NCBI RefSeq assembly: GCF_050003625.1 | Contig: NC_134400.1 | Location: 63,426,241-63,490,240, forward strand | DNA length: 64,000 nucleotides | Direction: 5' to 3' | Source of the DNA: Haematobia irritans | Lineage: Eukaryota; Arthropoda; Insecta; Diptera; Muscidae | Shown here: positions 22,801 to 33,721 of the stretch, one piece after another | Position numbering within the stretch: the stretch's first letter is position 1 | Layout: each line of letters starts with the position of its first letter | The notes under the pieces: generated by a model | What the model saw: the letters and a program-made list of their open reading frames with translations, nothing else | Databases searched by the model: none | Told to the model about the DNA's origin: nothing | Translations under genes and position numbers: made by a program

Positions 22801-22975
22801 GGAGGAAAAGGAATCAATAAAACACCTCTTGTGTGAGTGTCCTGCATTTTGTGTAAGGCGTAAGCAAATTTTAGGGGCATATAGCTTCAGATTACTAGCG
22901 GACCTGGAAAACGTTAACTTAAGCAGTTTGCTAATATTTTTGGAACAATCTGGTTGGTTCAACAGAAGAAAATAA
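19786..22975 (+). pseudogene. LOA-1 LINE ORF2: endonuclease, RT and RNase H, degraded
   Basis: Overlaps the ORF1 end by about 40 nt. Domains in order: APE endonuclease (RILQINLHHCKAA, IVLIQEPYV, MGCDANAHHSIWGS, LSEHSFSDHRYI); RT (SPGPDGITPAEL, DFRPISLSSFLLKTLER, IVAFLDIEGAFNNV, GTPQGGVLSPLLWN, VVAYADDVAL); RNase H (IDFYTDGSKLDGQVGFGVYS, FQAEILAIR, NIYSDSQPAIKSL, HLIWVPGHRNIPGNCEADELA); and a C-terminal Cys/His region (CMSCHDAEEKESIKHLLCECP). RNase H after RT and the LQINLxHCKAA opening point to the LOA clade. Broken by stops or frameshifts near 20796, 21175, 21550 and 22272, and by a deletion of about 390 bp at 21836 relative to LOA-2. Confidence 0.9.
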
Positions 22976-23112
22976 TCGAGAAGGTTCAAGGGTTAAAACT
23001 AGAAGTGCCCATATGTAATAGGTACTTTTAGTTAATGTGGTATCACAATGGACTGAATAGTCTAAGTGAGCCTGAATCTTAATCGGGCTGCCACTTTAAC
23101 CTAACCTAACCT
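22976..23112 (+). repeat. LOA-1 3' UTR and TAACC-type tail
   Basis: Short 3' UTR ending GCTGCCACTTTAACCTAACC TAACC, the LINE tail. Similar GGACTGA.TAG..CTA text occurs on the minus strand at about 54450-54530. Confidence 0.6.
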
Positions 23113-23912
23113 ATCCAGAATTTTAAAATTTTCGATACACCAGGTGATTTATAATCAAATTAAATATTAAAAAGTTTATATTTGAACAATAAATTGCGAC
23201 TAAAACCGCAGAAATACAAAATTTAATTTTGAGCAAATGTTCTCTTTACGAAAAACACAAAACGAAATGTCAGAAAATTCATTTGGGCTTCTTCAACATT
23301 TTCAGGTCGGAGAGCGACGGGTCATCTATTAGTTAGTTATCTATGGTCAAAACCACTCACTTGGTAAAGACCTTTCGTTTTGTGAAAAATGCATTAATAA
23401 ATAAGGAAAAACTTAATAATTTATAAATTTATTAATGCTTTTAATGTAAATATGTGATAAAAGTTATTTATATCGATCTATATTTTCTTTATAATCGCCA
23501 AGGGACCGTTTAAGAAAAAGTCTAACACGAACAAACACATACATTTCGAATGAAACACTCATTAAAAGGAGAACTGAACTGTAATTATTGTAGAAATATG
23601 GAAATACAAATCCTTATCTCTCTACGCGGGCTAATTTGTTAAAAAATTATTGAGCTAAACCAAATATTAGAAGCAGGAAAAGTTTGCCAAATAAACGGGC
23701 ATGCCAGATAGAATTTTATGGAAAATAATTTTTAAAATGTATGGGCCTTTTTCAAGAAATTCAAATTGAGATCTGGTAATGCTAGCATTTGACAGCAACG
23801 TAAGCCATGCGAACGAACGAAAGGAAGTTAGAGAAACCCAAATCTAGACGAAAGTGAGTGACTAGCGTTCGTTCGCAATTGCTTTCGTTCGGATATCAGA
23901 AATAGGCTGTAA

Positions 23913-24053
23913 GTATTTCAACAATTTGTCCATGATCTTCTAAAGTTTCACACATTATTTTCAATCCAATGGAGATCTTTTTTTATTAGGTAGTTTGAAA
24001 CACCTTTACTATCGACAAGTTTTATAATTGAATCTTTATTTTGGGTTAGCACT
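23913..24053 (-). pseudogene. Jockey-type LINE ORF1 sliver between two Harbinger MITEs
   Basis: About 140 bp reading KVLTQNKDSIIKLVDSKGV and KKDLHWIENNV on the minus strand. The frame joins the part at 24798-24931 upstream and the knuckle part at 18956 downstream once each MITE and one TSD copy are left out. Confidence 0.78.
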
Positions 24054-24056
24054 TTA

Positions 24057-24794
24057 CAGCCTATTTCTGATTTCCGAATTCTGCTGTTCGTTCGCATACA
24101 AAACGAAAATCAGCTGAATTCGGTTTCTCTAAGCTCTATCTAAACGACAGTGAGACGAAAATCACTGCGAACGAAGACGTAACGTTACCACTAAAATTGG
24201 GTTTCTCTAACTCCATTCGTTCACATTTTGTCGAACAGAAATGACAAATCCACTCACTTTGCACAAACCTTTCGTTTTGTGGAAAAAGGTATTCATAAAA
24301 AAATGGAGAAAAACTTAATAATTGATAAATTGATTAACGCTTTTTTGGTGCAAATATATGATAAAAGTGGTTTATATCGATCTATTTCTATTTATAACCG
24401 CCATATAGACCGTTTAAAGGAAATTCTAAAACGAACAAACGCATACACTCATTAAAAGGAAAACCCAATTCTAATTATTGCAGCTATATAGAAATACAAA
24501 TACATATCTCTCTACGAGGGCTAATTTCTTAAAAAAAAAAAATATTGAGTTAAACCAAATATCAACAATGAGAAAAATTTGCAAAATAAACGGCGATGCC
24601 AGATTGAATTTTATGGAAAATAATTATTAAAATGTATGGGCCTTTTTCAAGTAATTGAAATAATTGAGATCTGGTAATATTAGCATTTGACAGTAACGTA
24701 AGTCATGCGAACGAACGAAAGGAAGTTAGAGAAACCCAAATCTAGACTGCTGTTCGTTCGCAATTGCTTTCGTTCGGGTATCAGAAATAGGCTG
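24057..24794. mobile_element. Harbinger-type MITE 2, TSD TTA
   Basis: 738 bp, CAGCCTATTTCTGATTTCC to GGGTATCAGAAATAGGCTG, flanked by TTA (24054-24056 and 24795-24797). A full uninterrupted relative of MITE 1; internal CGTTCGCA/TGCGAACG words recur near both ends. No ORF of note. Confidence 0.9.
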
Positions 24795-24797
24795 TTA

Positions 24798-24931
24798 ATT
24801 GGAGATATATTCTCCGGTTTGCTTTGATTAGAATTTTCACTATCGATTTCGATGTCATCATCATTTTCAAGTAATTGCAAAGGGGTCCAGAACCCAATAA
24901 ACACAGGATGAGCGTTTTTCAAATGCAACAA
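24798..24931 (-). pseudogene. Jockey-type LINE ORF1, N-terminal remnant
   Basis: The minus strand reads LHLKNAHPVFIGFWTPLQLL and ENDDDIEIDSENSNQSKPEN, an acidic N-terminal stretch continuing in frame to the next piece. Further upstream (24932-25207) the reading is uncertain; no start can be fixed. Confidence 0.5.
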
Positions 24932-25204
24932 CTTTTCAATTTGAGGGTAAATATAATTTTCAACATAAATTCAACTTGACCTGAAATAGCTCACCTTCAA
25001 TACATCTTCAAATTGTTTGCGAATTACTTCCAATTTGCCAAAATGTTGACGAAATCTTTGAAAAGGTGTTGAAGATAATATGAGAAAACTTTGACAAAAC
25101 ACTACCCTAAAATGCAACGAAAAAACCATGTGGTTTTCAATACTTATTTGTGCAACGAAGTTCGTGGTCAATTGCAAGAAATAAAAGAAATGGAAAATTT
25201 TAGA

Positions 25205-25545
25205 CAAATAACCAAATAGTTTATAAAAATAGGTAAGTGAAAATAAAAAATTAAATAAAACTTTAAAGAAGTCACTAAAAGTATATCTCTTTGCAGAAAA
25301 ATAAAATTATGGATTCTACGTTCTTGAAAACATTAAAAAGCTGACCGATGAAAAAATGGTGGACAATTAACTGGAACTGCTTCAAATAGTTTATAATAAT
25401 TGGTACGTCAATATGAAAAATTAAATCAACACTTTAGAGAAGTCACTAAATTTATATCTCATTGCAGAAAACTAAAATCTTTGGATGCTACGTTCTTGCA
25501 AACATTAAGTAGCTGACCAATGAAAAATGAGTGGCTTATCGTCAA
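25205..25545 (-). repeat. Tandem duplication of a ~175-bp unit, possible LINE 5' UTR
   Basis: Two copies start CAAATAGTTTATAA (25205 and about 25381) and share AGAAGTCACTAAA, TTGCAGAAAA, TCTACGTTCTTG/GCTACGTTCTTG and AGCTGACC.ATGAAAAA. On the + strand both contain a splice-like GTAAGT or GTACGT followed about 65 bp later by TTGCAG. Position next to the LINE ORF1 start suggests 5' UTR repeats (inference). Confidence 0.55.
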
Positions 25546-26395
25546 GAAAAAGTTTTCAGAAATATTACAAGTGCAACCAATTAAAATTGTTAAAAACAAC
25601 ATATTGTTGAAATCAACAACTTCTGTATGAAAAAGTGCATCACATCGTCAGTTTAATTCATATGCTATTATCAGTTTAAAATGGATATTTTGTGAATTCC
25701 TGTTGGAAATAAATTCTAACACGTGGTCCAGTACGTTCCAAATTTCAAATTGCCCGCATGTTAATAAATTTTAATGCTGTTTTATGACACCAGAAGGAAG
25801 GAAATCGAATGATCAATGCAAAAGTGTTTACTAATAATGTTTAAGATATTTAAAGTTTTGTTGTTTGTTTTTTTTGTTCTTATTTGTTGATGTGTTTAAT
25901 ATTATTATTATTTATCAATTGGTATTGTAGTGTAGTGTATTATTATATATTTTATTTTGATGAAAATGAATAAATTATACAAAATTCATAGAATTTTGGC
26001 TTTGACTATCAATTTGAAGTGGGGATATCATTCATACAAATTTAGGTTGAAAAGTATTTGCAACGATGTTAATTTTGAATTTGACTCGCATCGAAAATTG
26101 TTTGACAAATTATTGAGTAGCGATGCATTTCAATTTGAGGATAACACTTGAGATATTATTGCTAATGTGTTGAATTTCACTGCTGAGGGTAATGTCTGTT
26201 TTTTGTTGAGAACGCATTTTTCAAACGTTTGTGTTTATTGGTAAGGTTTTCCTGGACCCAGTCTTTTTTAATTTAGTCGAAGGCATAAGGTCTCGCTACG
26301 AACTTAGGCACGTCTTTTAGTAATTTTGGGAACAATATAAAGAGAAAAGCGAAATAGAAGCACACTAACACGTCTATCTCAATCAATAGCCAAAG
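25546..26395. other. Unassigned AT-rich stretch
   Basis: No supported gene, TIR or repeat. A 64-codon frame at 25957-26151 has no recognisable motif. Confidence 0.4.
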
Positions 26396-26645
26396 CTAGA
26401 CTGAGACTGGCATTTGTTTGTACGTGAATAGCTTTATTATTATACCGCGAAAATAAAATGAAAATTCGATAAATGAGATCTGAACCCTAATTTAAATTTT
26501 ATTGATCCTTGATTTAAGGCCAGATAGGTCGCTAAAAATGTCTTTATTGTAAAGAAGTTGCATCTTTGGCTCGGAATCAATACCAAAACACTTAAGAGAA
26601 GGTCAAAATCTTTGGATCCAATTGAACTTTTTTTTGAGTGTGGAA
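26396..26645 (-). mobile_element. M2 MITE fragment
   Basis: Inverted partial copy of the M2 family (best copy 58145-58731): shares CTATTCACGTACAAACAAATGC, ATTTCATTTATCGAATTTTCA and GATCCAAAGATTTTGA in complement and ends TTTTTTTTGAGTG at about 26640. Confidence 0.6.
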
Positions 26646-26921
26646 AAATATGACACTCATTATTTAAGGAATACTTACCTCTTAAAACGCTTTCAGCTGT
26701 AATTGTATTAACTTGTTGTGTGTATCCCAGTTATAGTTCATGCGAACGACCACCAGAAATTAAACATATTTTCAATATGTTGAACACTAGATTATTCTAA
26801 TAATTGTATGTGTAGTTCCAATTGGATTTTAATATCAATTGAATATTATAACATATACGAAAACTTAGAAACTGAGCTAAACTGGAGATTCGATGACATC
26901 CCTATCAGTTTGACCGTTCTA

Positions 26922-28707
26922 CACGCACAGAAAAACCATGTTTGGACATGGTTGCCGCATCCATTTTATGCTTATCTAGAGCATGTAATTGCCGCGAAAA
27001 CCATGTATTTTGTCTTTGTAAAAATTGTTTTCGAGCGGAGAAAAATGTATGGTGGCAATAAGCATTTGAATGGTTCTCACACGCAGAGAAGAAACATGAT
27101 TGTCACAATCATATTCGAAGAGCAAAATAATATGATAGGAGCTATTTTTGCGGCGACCATGTAACATTTTAACTTGCAACCATGTTGGCTCAGTGAACAT
27201 GGTTCTAAGAAAAATATAATTGTCCTCATCTAAAATGTTATTATATTGATAAAAAGAATTTTGTTTGAATGAAAAGACAATGGTCACGATTTAAAATGTT
27301 ATGGTATTCATTAAAATGTTTTGCTCCTAGTTAAAAGAACATGGTCACAACCTAAAATGTTTTGATCTTTATGAAAAAAAAAATGTAAATGGTCTTTATG
27401 GCCATGTAATGGTTCTAGACATGTCTATACTTAACCTATAAAAATACTTTTTTCCCCGTAAAAAAAGTTAAAAAAAAAAGTGAATGGTCAGGTACATGAG
27501 TTTCCCGACCATTTAATGGTCTCAAATTCTATCATTTAAATGATAGAACGTGTTTGCGGTATTTGAGAACCATTCAAATGCTTATTGCCACCATACATTT
27601 TTCTCCGCTCGAAAACTATTTTTACAAATACAAAATACATGGTTTTCGCGGCAATTACATGCTCTAGATAAGCATAAAATGGATGCGACAACCATGTCCA
27701 AACATGGTTTTTCTGTGCGTGCAAATACCGCAAACACGTTCTATCATTTAAATGATAGAATTTGAGACCATTAAATGGTCGGGAAAATCATGTACCTGAC
27801 CATTCAATTTTTTTTTACTTTTTTACAAGGAAAAAAGCATTTTTATTGGTTAAGTATAGACATGTCTAGAACCATTACATGGCCATAAAGACCATTTACA
27901 TTTTTTCGTGACCATTTAATTTTTTAACTTTTTTGAAGCGAAAAGAATTTTATAAAAACATTGAGCAGGTACACACGATTTTCATTTTGCGCGTCAGTCG
28001 TGTGTTGATTGTTTCTTGGAATGGACGGAGAATACGGATTTACTGTATTTTGTGCTAATTTATTTATTTAGAAGTGGCACGTGGTTTTATGTGAACACAA
28101 AAAAGGAAAGTGTAGTTGAAAAAAAATGTACCTGTTTTTTGTTCTGCATTTTGATATATGGGATAATTTATTTTTATTTGCAGTTACAGCAGCGTTTGTT
28201 CATTTGCACGACGCAAATATGGAATGATTACTTATTATTGAAATAGAGCCAAAATAGAGTGTGTAAAAATATGTGATGTTTGCTTGCACGACATAATAAA
28301 TACAAATAAACAATGAATTAGTTTATAAATAAATAAAAGCGAATGAATAAAGTTAATTTTGTGTTTTCTTTTCTCAAGTGACGTCCTTTTTTCGACGATG
28401 AAAAAAGTTTTTTCATAAAGATGAAAACATTTTAGGTTGTGACCATGTTCTTTTAACTAGGAGCAAAACATTTTAATGAATACCATAACATTTTAAATCG
28501 TGACCATTGTCTTTTCATTCAAACAAAATTCTTTTTATCAATATAATAACATTTTAGATGAGGACAATTATATTTTTCTTAGAACCATGTTCACTGAGGC
28601 AACATGGTTGCAGGTTAAAATGTTACATGGTCGCCGCAAAAATAGCTCCTATCATATTATTTTGCTCTTCGAATATGATTGTGACAATCATGTTTCTTAT
28701 CTGCGTG
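26922..28707. repeat. Interleaved long inverted repeats (A, B and C arms)
   Basis: Six arms in the order A-left 26922-27079, B-left 27080-27374, C-left 27384-27564, A-right 27565-27721, C-right 27722-27902, B-right 28414-28707. A arms begin CACGCACAGAAAAACCATG, B arms CACGCAGAGAAGAAACATG: related TIRs. The whole block is flanked by TA-like context (CTA before 26922, TAG after 28707). All arms are full of ACCATG/CATGGT and ACATTTTA words. No transposase. The arms make several apparent reading frames, none credible. Confidence 0.8.
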
Positions 28708-28712
28708 TAGTC

Positions 28713-29319
28713 TTTATAACCGGCTGATGAGTGATTTTCTCTGTAGCTGGTTACAACCCTCTCAGATATATTTATTTTAAGGTAGAATTATAAAGAAAGC
28801 TGATTTAATTGTTTTTTTTTTTTTTTTAATTTTGACAGACACCTTGTGGCAGAAGTAATATATCTGTACACACACACACACACACACACAAAACAACACC
28901 AAATTATTTGTTTTGAATCGTTTTGGTGGTGAAATATTGCATACTTCCAACGTAAATTACAACTTTGTTACAATTAAAAACAAATGTAGTTGAAGATAAC
29001 CATGATTAGTGTAGTAAAAAATAAATAACAAAATATGTATGCAAAGACTTTATAAATACCAGGATTCGTTGTGGCGGAGTAACAAACAAAGACCACCACC
29101 ACTGAGCTACTGTATGATTTTGTAGTTGATAATAGTTCTCATAAAACATTTCTTTTTAAACGAGTGTTATTAATTTATTTTCAGTCGTTTGCATTTCTTC
29201 CTGACTTAACTCATCAATAACTAATTTTTTATGATTAAATTTTCTGTGGATATTTGAAATGTACCGTAGTTCATATGACATTTTTCTTTTATATCGGAGA
29301 TAGCAGGATAATCGTTCAA
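28713..29319. other. Noncoding stretch with (CA)n
   Basis: Holds a T run (about 28814-28829) and a (CA)12 microsatellite at about 28868-28891. Otherwise AT-rich. A weak tRNA-like patch at about 29055-29115 is not convincing. Confidence 0.45.
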
Positions 29320-29556
29320 CCCTCTAATGCCCCAATTTTTTTTGCCGGCTGATGTTAATGTTAACGACAAAAAAGCAAGAAAACGAAACAAGAAAAATTT
29401 ATGCGGTAAAATTCAGTATATGCTACAAAGCCTCTTGACCAGATTTTATTAAGTTTTCTTTTTATTTTACCCATTTTTGTTGTCTTAAGGTGTGTTTTAC
29501 TAAAAGCTTCCTGATTTTACGTAGCCCGCCTAAAGGCGGGATTGGGCATTAGAGGG
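29320..29556. mobile_element. piggyBac-like MITE, TIR CCCTCTAATGCCC
   Basis: 237 bp. Left end CCCTCTAATGCCCCAAT, right end ATTGGGCATTAGAGGG. The right flank is TTAA (29557-29560), the left is TCAA (29316-29319), one substitution from the piggyBac TTAA target. A hairpin CCCGCCTAAAGGCGGG lies just inside the right TIR. Inserted in BEL remnant 2. Confidence 0.8.
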
Positions 29557-29560
29557 TTAA

Positions 29561-30092
29561 TAATCGGCAATATTATCTGTTGGCCATTCAATATCCTACG
29601 TTTCTCTTTCTTAAGTTTTCCGTAACATACAAAAATTTAGGTCTATTCGCTAATAAGCAACAGCAGCCAATTCATCCTCGCTTGTATCCGTAAAAACATA
29701 TAAATCCACACAACTTTCTTCAAATCTGAGACTATAGCATCTATCGATCTAAATCTTTTCTATTTTTTGCAACTCATGGATCCATTTTTCCCAGTAAGCA
29801 TAACGATCGTGTTTTATTTCATCGTCCCAATCTGTTCCACTTTTCCAAACTTTTTGCAGAAGTAATTTTGCAATTATCATAAAGTCTTCCAAAAACCCAA
29901 AAGGATCGAAGATTGACATTGTCAGGCAAAGAAGTTCGCTCTTCGTCGGACGTTTCGTACAACTTATTATACTTGGATCCACTTTGTTCAATTTCAACAC
30001 AAATCCAAACTCTGATTTTACAGACCAGTGCATACTAAGTAGTCTATTTTCTTTTCCTTCAATATTAAATGTAGCGGTGGCTTCTACACTCA
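29561..30092 (-). pseudogene. BEL/Pao remnant 2: RT end and RNase H
   Basis: Minus strand: LLSMHWSVKSEFGFVLKLN, SELLCLTMSIFDPFGFLEDF (the SIFDPLG block), KVWKSGTDWDDEI, and, after a stop near 29748, DLYVFTDTSEDELAAVAY (RNase H). It belongs to a different BEL copy from the one at 58-6469. Confidence 0.82.
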
Positions 30093-30352
30093 AAAAAAGT
30101 TTACTTGGATTCAAAGATTTTGATACAGATCTCATTTATCGAATTTTCATTATCTTTTAGCGGTATATCAATAAATCTATTCACGTACAAACAAATACCA
30201 TTTTAAAAATTCAAATTATAACTGATACTTCAAAGTACCATATATACTTAATCCCAAAAAAAAAACTAAATCAAAGATGCTAAATCCTCAAAATAAATCT
30301 TAGCCTATATTTAAAGCGTTTTTTTTAACTAAAGATTCAATATTTCATCGAA
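30093..30352 (+). mobile_element. M2 MITE fragment in BEL remnant 2
   Basis: Begins CACTCAAAAAAAGTTTACTTGG and follows the M2 sequence (ATTTATCGAATTTTCATT, CTATTCACGTACAAACAAAT, AAAGATTCAATATTTCA) with an internal deletion. The right end is not defined. Confidence 0.6.
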
Positions 30353-30431
30353 TTTGTTTTATTATGTGATTTTATTGAACAATTTAGCAAATAATTCATT
30401 TATATATGGCCCCGCGCCAAAAAGGCATTAT

Positions 30432-30805
30432 TGGGACACTATATTCGGTGCACTTGCGGTAACGTGAACACGCTTATTGTGTAGATAATCAACCAAACTA
30501 GGCGAGTATTCTTTTGATACTAATTTATTTGCAAAAATATTCTTCCTTATATACACTTACAAACTAAACTGCCTGTGCATCAGACCAACTGATCGTAGCA
30601 CACAACTATCTCTTATCTACTTTATTATATTAAGATCCTAAGTACACACATCACACATGCGCTCTTATCAGCTAGTGCAATGATTTTATTACGATCCTAA
30701 GTAAACAAATGCGCCCCTAATCTATCTAATGATAGGGACCAATTCTAAGATATTTTTATTGTCGCAGTTATCGCATTCATGTTCAAAAGACATTTATTTG
30801 GAACA
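30432..30805 (-). repeat. LTR-like segment, possible solo LTR
   Basis: On the minus strand it starts TGTTCCAAATAAATG, has a TATA-like GTGTATATAAGGAAG, AATAAATT, and is followed by TTTTTGGCGCGGGGCC, which looks like a primer-binding site beginning TGGCGC (offset by about 12 nt). ACATTCTGCCGG occurs twice, at about 30804 and 30942. No partner LTR seen; it splits BEL remnant 2. Confidence 0.35.
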
Positions 30806-30984
30806 TTCTGCCGGCCAGAAAATATAATCTCTAATATTGCAGCTATTAGCCTCTTTTTGAGCATTGTTATAACATGAGATTTTGAGAATTATTAATACAA
30901 TGATAATTAAAATAAATTCTAAGTTCCCAGATCTTCCAACATTCTGCCGGGTTATATACTTAAGTTAGTGGACTTTATTATATA

Positions 30985-31555
30985 ATTACATTCTAATGTT
31001 TCACCTGCGCTTTAGTCCAACTGCGAGTGGTTGGCATCCGATTTCTATTAGCGACCTCATAGTACGGTGCTGACGCCGTACTATATGTAAATGTGGTCAG
31101 CTTATATTGTTGAATTGGCTCGTTCTTACCAGTTCCCCAGAGTACGTATTGATATTCCTGGTCGACCTCTTCTATTTTTATCTGCCTGAACATTTTCTTC
31201 CTTTTTAGTTCCTTTTGTAAAGTGGGGTACAAAGTGGAATTCTGTATGTTGTGATGCCCATCTGTCAATGTTTTCTTTTCCGTTTGAGTCAGATCTTCCA
31301 CTTTCAACGGGAGATAATCTATTAACTTTTTGTGTTGTGCCAGAGTCGCTTCAGGATTAGTATCTCGTTGCCTTCTCCTCCAAGATTCGTTTTAAATCCA
31401 TGTTGTTTCAAATTGATATTTGATAACTCGTTAAGAGGCTATGTAAGGCTTTCACCATATTCTTTGACATGGAAAAGATCAGCCTTTTCTTCTTTGCTCC
31501 TTTCTTCTGAAGTCGCCTCCATTCGATTTTCATTTTTCTTCTCTAGTCCATTCAA
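30985..31555 (-). pseudogene. BEL/Pao remnant 2: RT N-terminal part
   Basis: The minus strand contains MFRQIKIEEVDQEYQYVLW, QQYKLTTFTYSTASAPY, the RT region preceding the active site in BEL/Pao, with decayed upstream sequence. A LOA copy joins at about 31558. Confidence 0.75.
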
Positions 31556-31557
31556 GG

Positions 31558-33297
31558 AATACTTAGGCTGTTATACGAACTTCTAACGAAGAGACGTATT
31601 TCAGTCACACTAGGACAAGCAAACATACAAAGGTATGTGAACAGAGGCACTCCCCAAGGAGGAGTTCCATCACCTCTTCTTTGGAATGTTGCAAGCAACC
31701 TTCAGGTTTCCCTAGAAAAAGAAAGGATAAAAGTAGTGGCATACGCAGATGATGTGGCGCTAGCAGTCAAGGGAAAATTCCCATCCACAATCAGAGATAT
31801 AATACAGAGAGCCCTCCGGATGACTGAGAAATGGGCGAAAGATAAAGGTCTTGGGGTAAATCCTGTAAAGATAGAACTAGTCATGTACTGCAAAGATCGC
31901 AAAACTCCCACGGTTAGGCACATTTCCTTAGGGGGTATTGAAATTCCCTTTGGTGAGTGTGCAAAATACCTTGGCGTAATTTTGAAGAGGAAGCTGAACT
32001 TTAAGCTTAATATTAAAGAAAGGGCGAAAAAAGCAACGGTAGCTTCGTACTCGTGCAAAAAGGCAATAGGAAAAAAGTGGGTAATAAAACCAAAAATTGT
32101 GCATTGGCTATACACGGCAGTGGTTAGACCTCTAATGCTATATGGTGTTGTAGTCTGGTGGCCGGCACTTCACCAGCCGACAAGTTTAGACAAAGTTCAG
32201 CGTATGGCGTGCTTGTGTATCTCAGGCGCATTCAGAAAGACAGGAACAAATTCCCTTAATGTCATGCTGCATCTATTGCCTTTAGACATTTTTGTCAAAC
32301 AGTCAGCAGCAACAACGGTTGTGCGGTTGCGCGAGCTATCGCCATGTGCCTAACGTAGTGGATTATACTTTGGTCGTACCACTTTTCGACAAAAAGTTTG
32401 AAACTCTAATTCCCAACAGTGAGGCGTGGTGCACACAGGCCCAGGGGAATAAACGATATATAGATTTCTGGTGGCTCCAAATTGGACGGACAAGTTGGTT
32501 TGGGAGTATCTTCTAAAGATCTGGAACTTCGAATAGCGAAAAGATTACCTAATCACTGTAGTGTTTTTCAGGCTGACATATTAGTAATAAGAGATGTGGC
32601 GAATTGGCTGAGAAGTAATGTTCCAAAAAATTTTGGCATTAATATATACTCAGACAGTCAACCAGCAATAAAATCCTTGGACTCTGTGTTCCTTAACTCG
32701 AAAACGGACATCGACTACCGCAAATCTCTCAATGAGATGGCTGAGCAGCACAATATTCACCTAATATGGGTGCCTGGCCATAGGAACATACCGGAGAACT
32801 GCGAAGCGGATGAGTTGGCGAGGCTAGGGACTACCTAACATATTCCAAGGGAACTAGAATCTGTTGGTATGCCCCTGGCTACCTGCAAGCGTGAGAAGGC
32901 TGTTATGATGGCAAATGTTCGATGGGAGAATTGCAAGGGTTGTAACGACACCAAGCAAATATGGCCCCATTTGAACTTAAACCGCACACTAGATATGCTA
33001 CTGTTCTCGAGACGTCAGATATCACTTCTGATATCTGCTATAACGGGTCGATGCCTGATAGGCGATTTTGCAAAAACTATTGGCGCGAAGTATAATGACT
33101 ATTGTATGAGCTGTCATGATGCGGAGGAAAAGGAATCACTTAAACACCTCTTGTGTGAGTGTCCTGTATTTTGTGTAAGGCGTAAGCGAATTTTAGGGGC
33201 ATATAACTTTAGATTACTTGCGGTCCTGGAAAACGTTAACTTATGCAGTCTGTTAATGTTTTTGGAACAATTTGGTTGGTTCAACAAAAGAAAATAA
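31558..33297 (+). pseudogene. LOA-2 LINE ORF2, 5'-truncated copy
   Basis: Starts inside RT: MNRGTPQGGVPSPLLWN, VVAYADDVALAVKGK, WAKDKGLGVNPVK..LVMYC, GGIEIPFGECAKYLGVIL, YTAVVRPLMLYGVVVWWPA; then RNase H (FQADILVIR, NIYSDSQPAIKSL, WVPGHRNIPENCEADELA) and the Cys/His C-terminus (CMSCHDAEEKESLKHLLCECP). It retains the roughly 390 bp missing from LOA-1 but has its own break near 32340 and frameshifts near 32490 and 32838. It ends in the stop at 33297 with no TAACC tail. Confidence 0.88.
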
Positions 33298-33721
33298 TAG
33301 AGAAGACTATCACGCTCTGAAATTCGCTGAAGTTTGCTAACGTGTAGTTTCGCTAACGAGAACTCTCTTGGATTTAATTAGTTCACGTTATCGCGAATGC
33401 ACTGTATGTACATATAAGCGATACTAACAATTAATATTGCTAACCAAATTCAAATTATAATAATAACATAGGGCGTTTTCGTTTCGCAAAAAATATGTTG
33501 CCTTGGTGTTACACTACTTTTTCCCTCATTGTTTTTCGCCCAAATGATATTGTCATTCCAAAGTTATTGTTAATTCATAATATTGTAAGGGATATCGGAT
33601 CCAAAATCTATGATAGTGTCCTTGATATTTTGCAATTAATTTCGAGAATGTTGCACCTTTTTTTCCCAATCGAAATCGCCAATAGTAAATACTATAGGTA
33701 AAACTAGAGCAGAAACGATTC
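33298..33721. other. Noncoding stretch with a MITE-like end
   Basis: Contains TTCACGTTATCGCGAATGCACTG, whose complement (CAGTGCATTCGCG) starts next to TA and resembles GGTGCACTTGCGGTAACGTG at about 30447. A partner end was not found. The rest holds nothing I recognise. Confidence 0.35.

Larger units (their letters stand above)
19155..23345. mobile_element. P-like (8-bp TSD) non-autonomous element hosting a LOA LINE
   Basis: Ends CATAGATAACTAATAGATG on the left and CATCTATTAGTTAGTTATCT near the right end, complementary over more than 20 bp. The flanks GTCAAAAC at 19147-19154 and 23346-23353 are identical. Harbinger MITE 2 shows the matching empty site (ACAAATCCACTCAC). Apart from the LINE only about 350 bp of its own sequence remain, with no transposase. 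The P-superfamily label rests on the CA start, the 8-bp TSD and its GTC..AC form. Confidence 0.82.
18960..23909. mobile_element. Harbinger-type MITE 1, TIR CAGCCTATTTCTG, TSD TAA, with nested insertions
   Basis: Begins CAGCCTATTTCTGCTATCC and ends GGATATCAGAAATAGGCTG. The 3-bp flanks TAA (18957-18959 and 23910-23912) match. A 3-bp T-A rich duplication is the hallmark of PIF/Harbinger. Compared with copy 2 (24057-24794, 738 bp) it is expanded by the P-like element at 19155-23345. The LINE ORF1 frame is open across the empty site. Confidence 0.9.

Noticed and set aside
23085..23112. Telomere-like TAACC repeats
   Set aside because: Only three units at the end of a LOA LINE; they are its 3' tail.
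26808..28727. ORFs of 65-118 codons
   Set aside because: They fall in palindromic arms and read as mirror pairs without motifs.
29055..29115. A third tRNA-like sequence (TAGCTCAGTGG on the minus strand)
   Set aside because: The B box is poor and no cloverleaf is visible.
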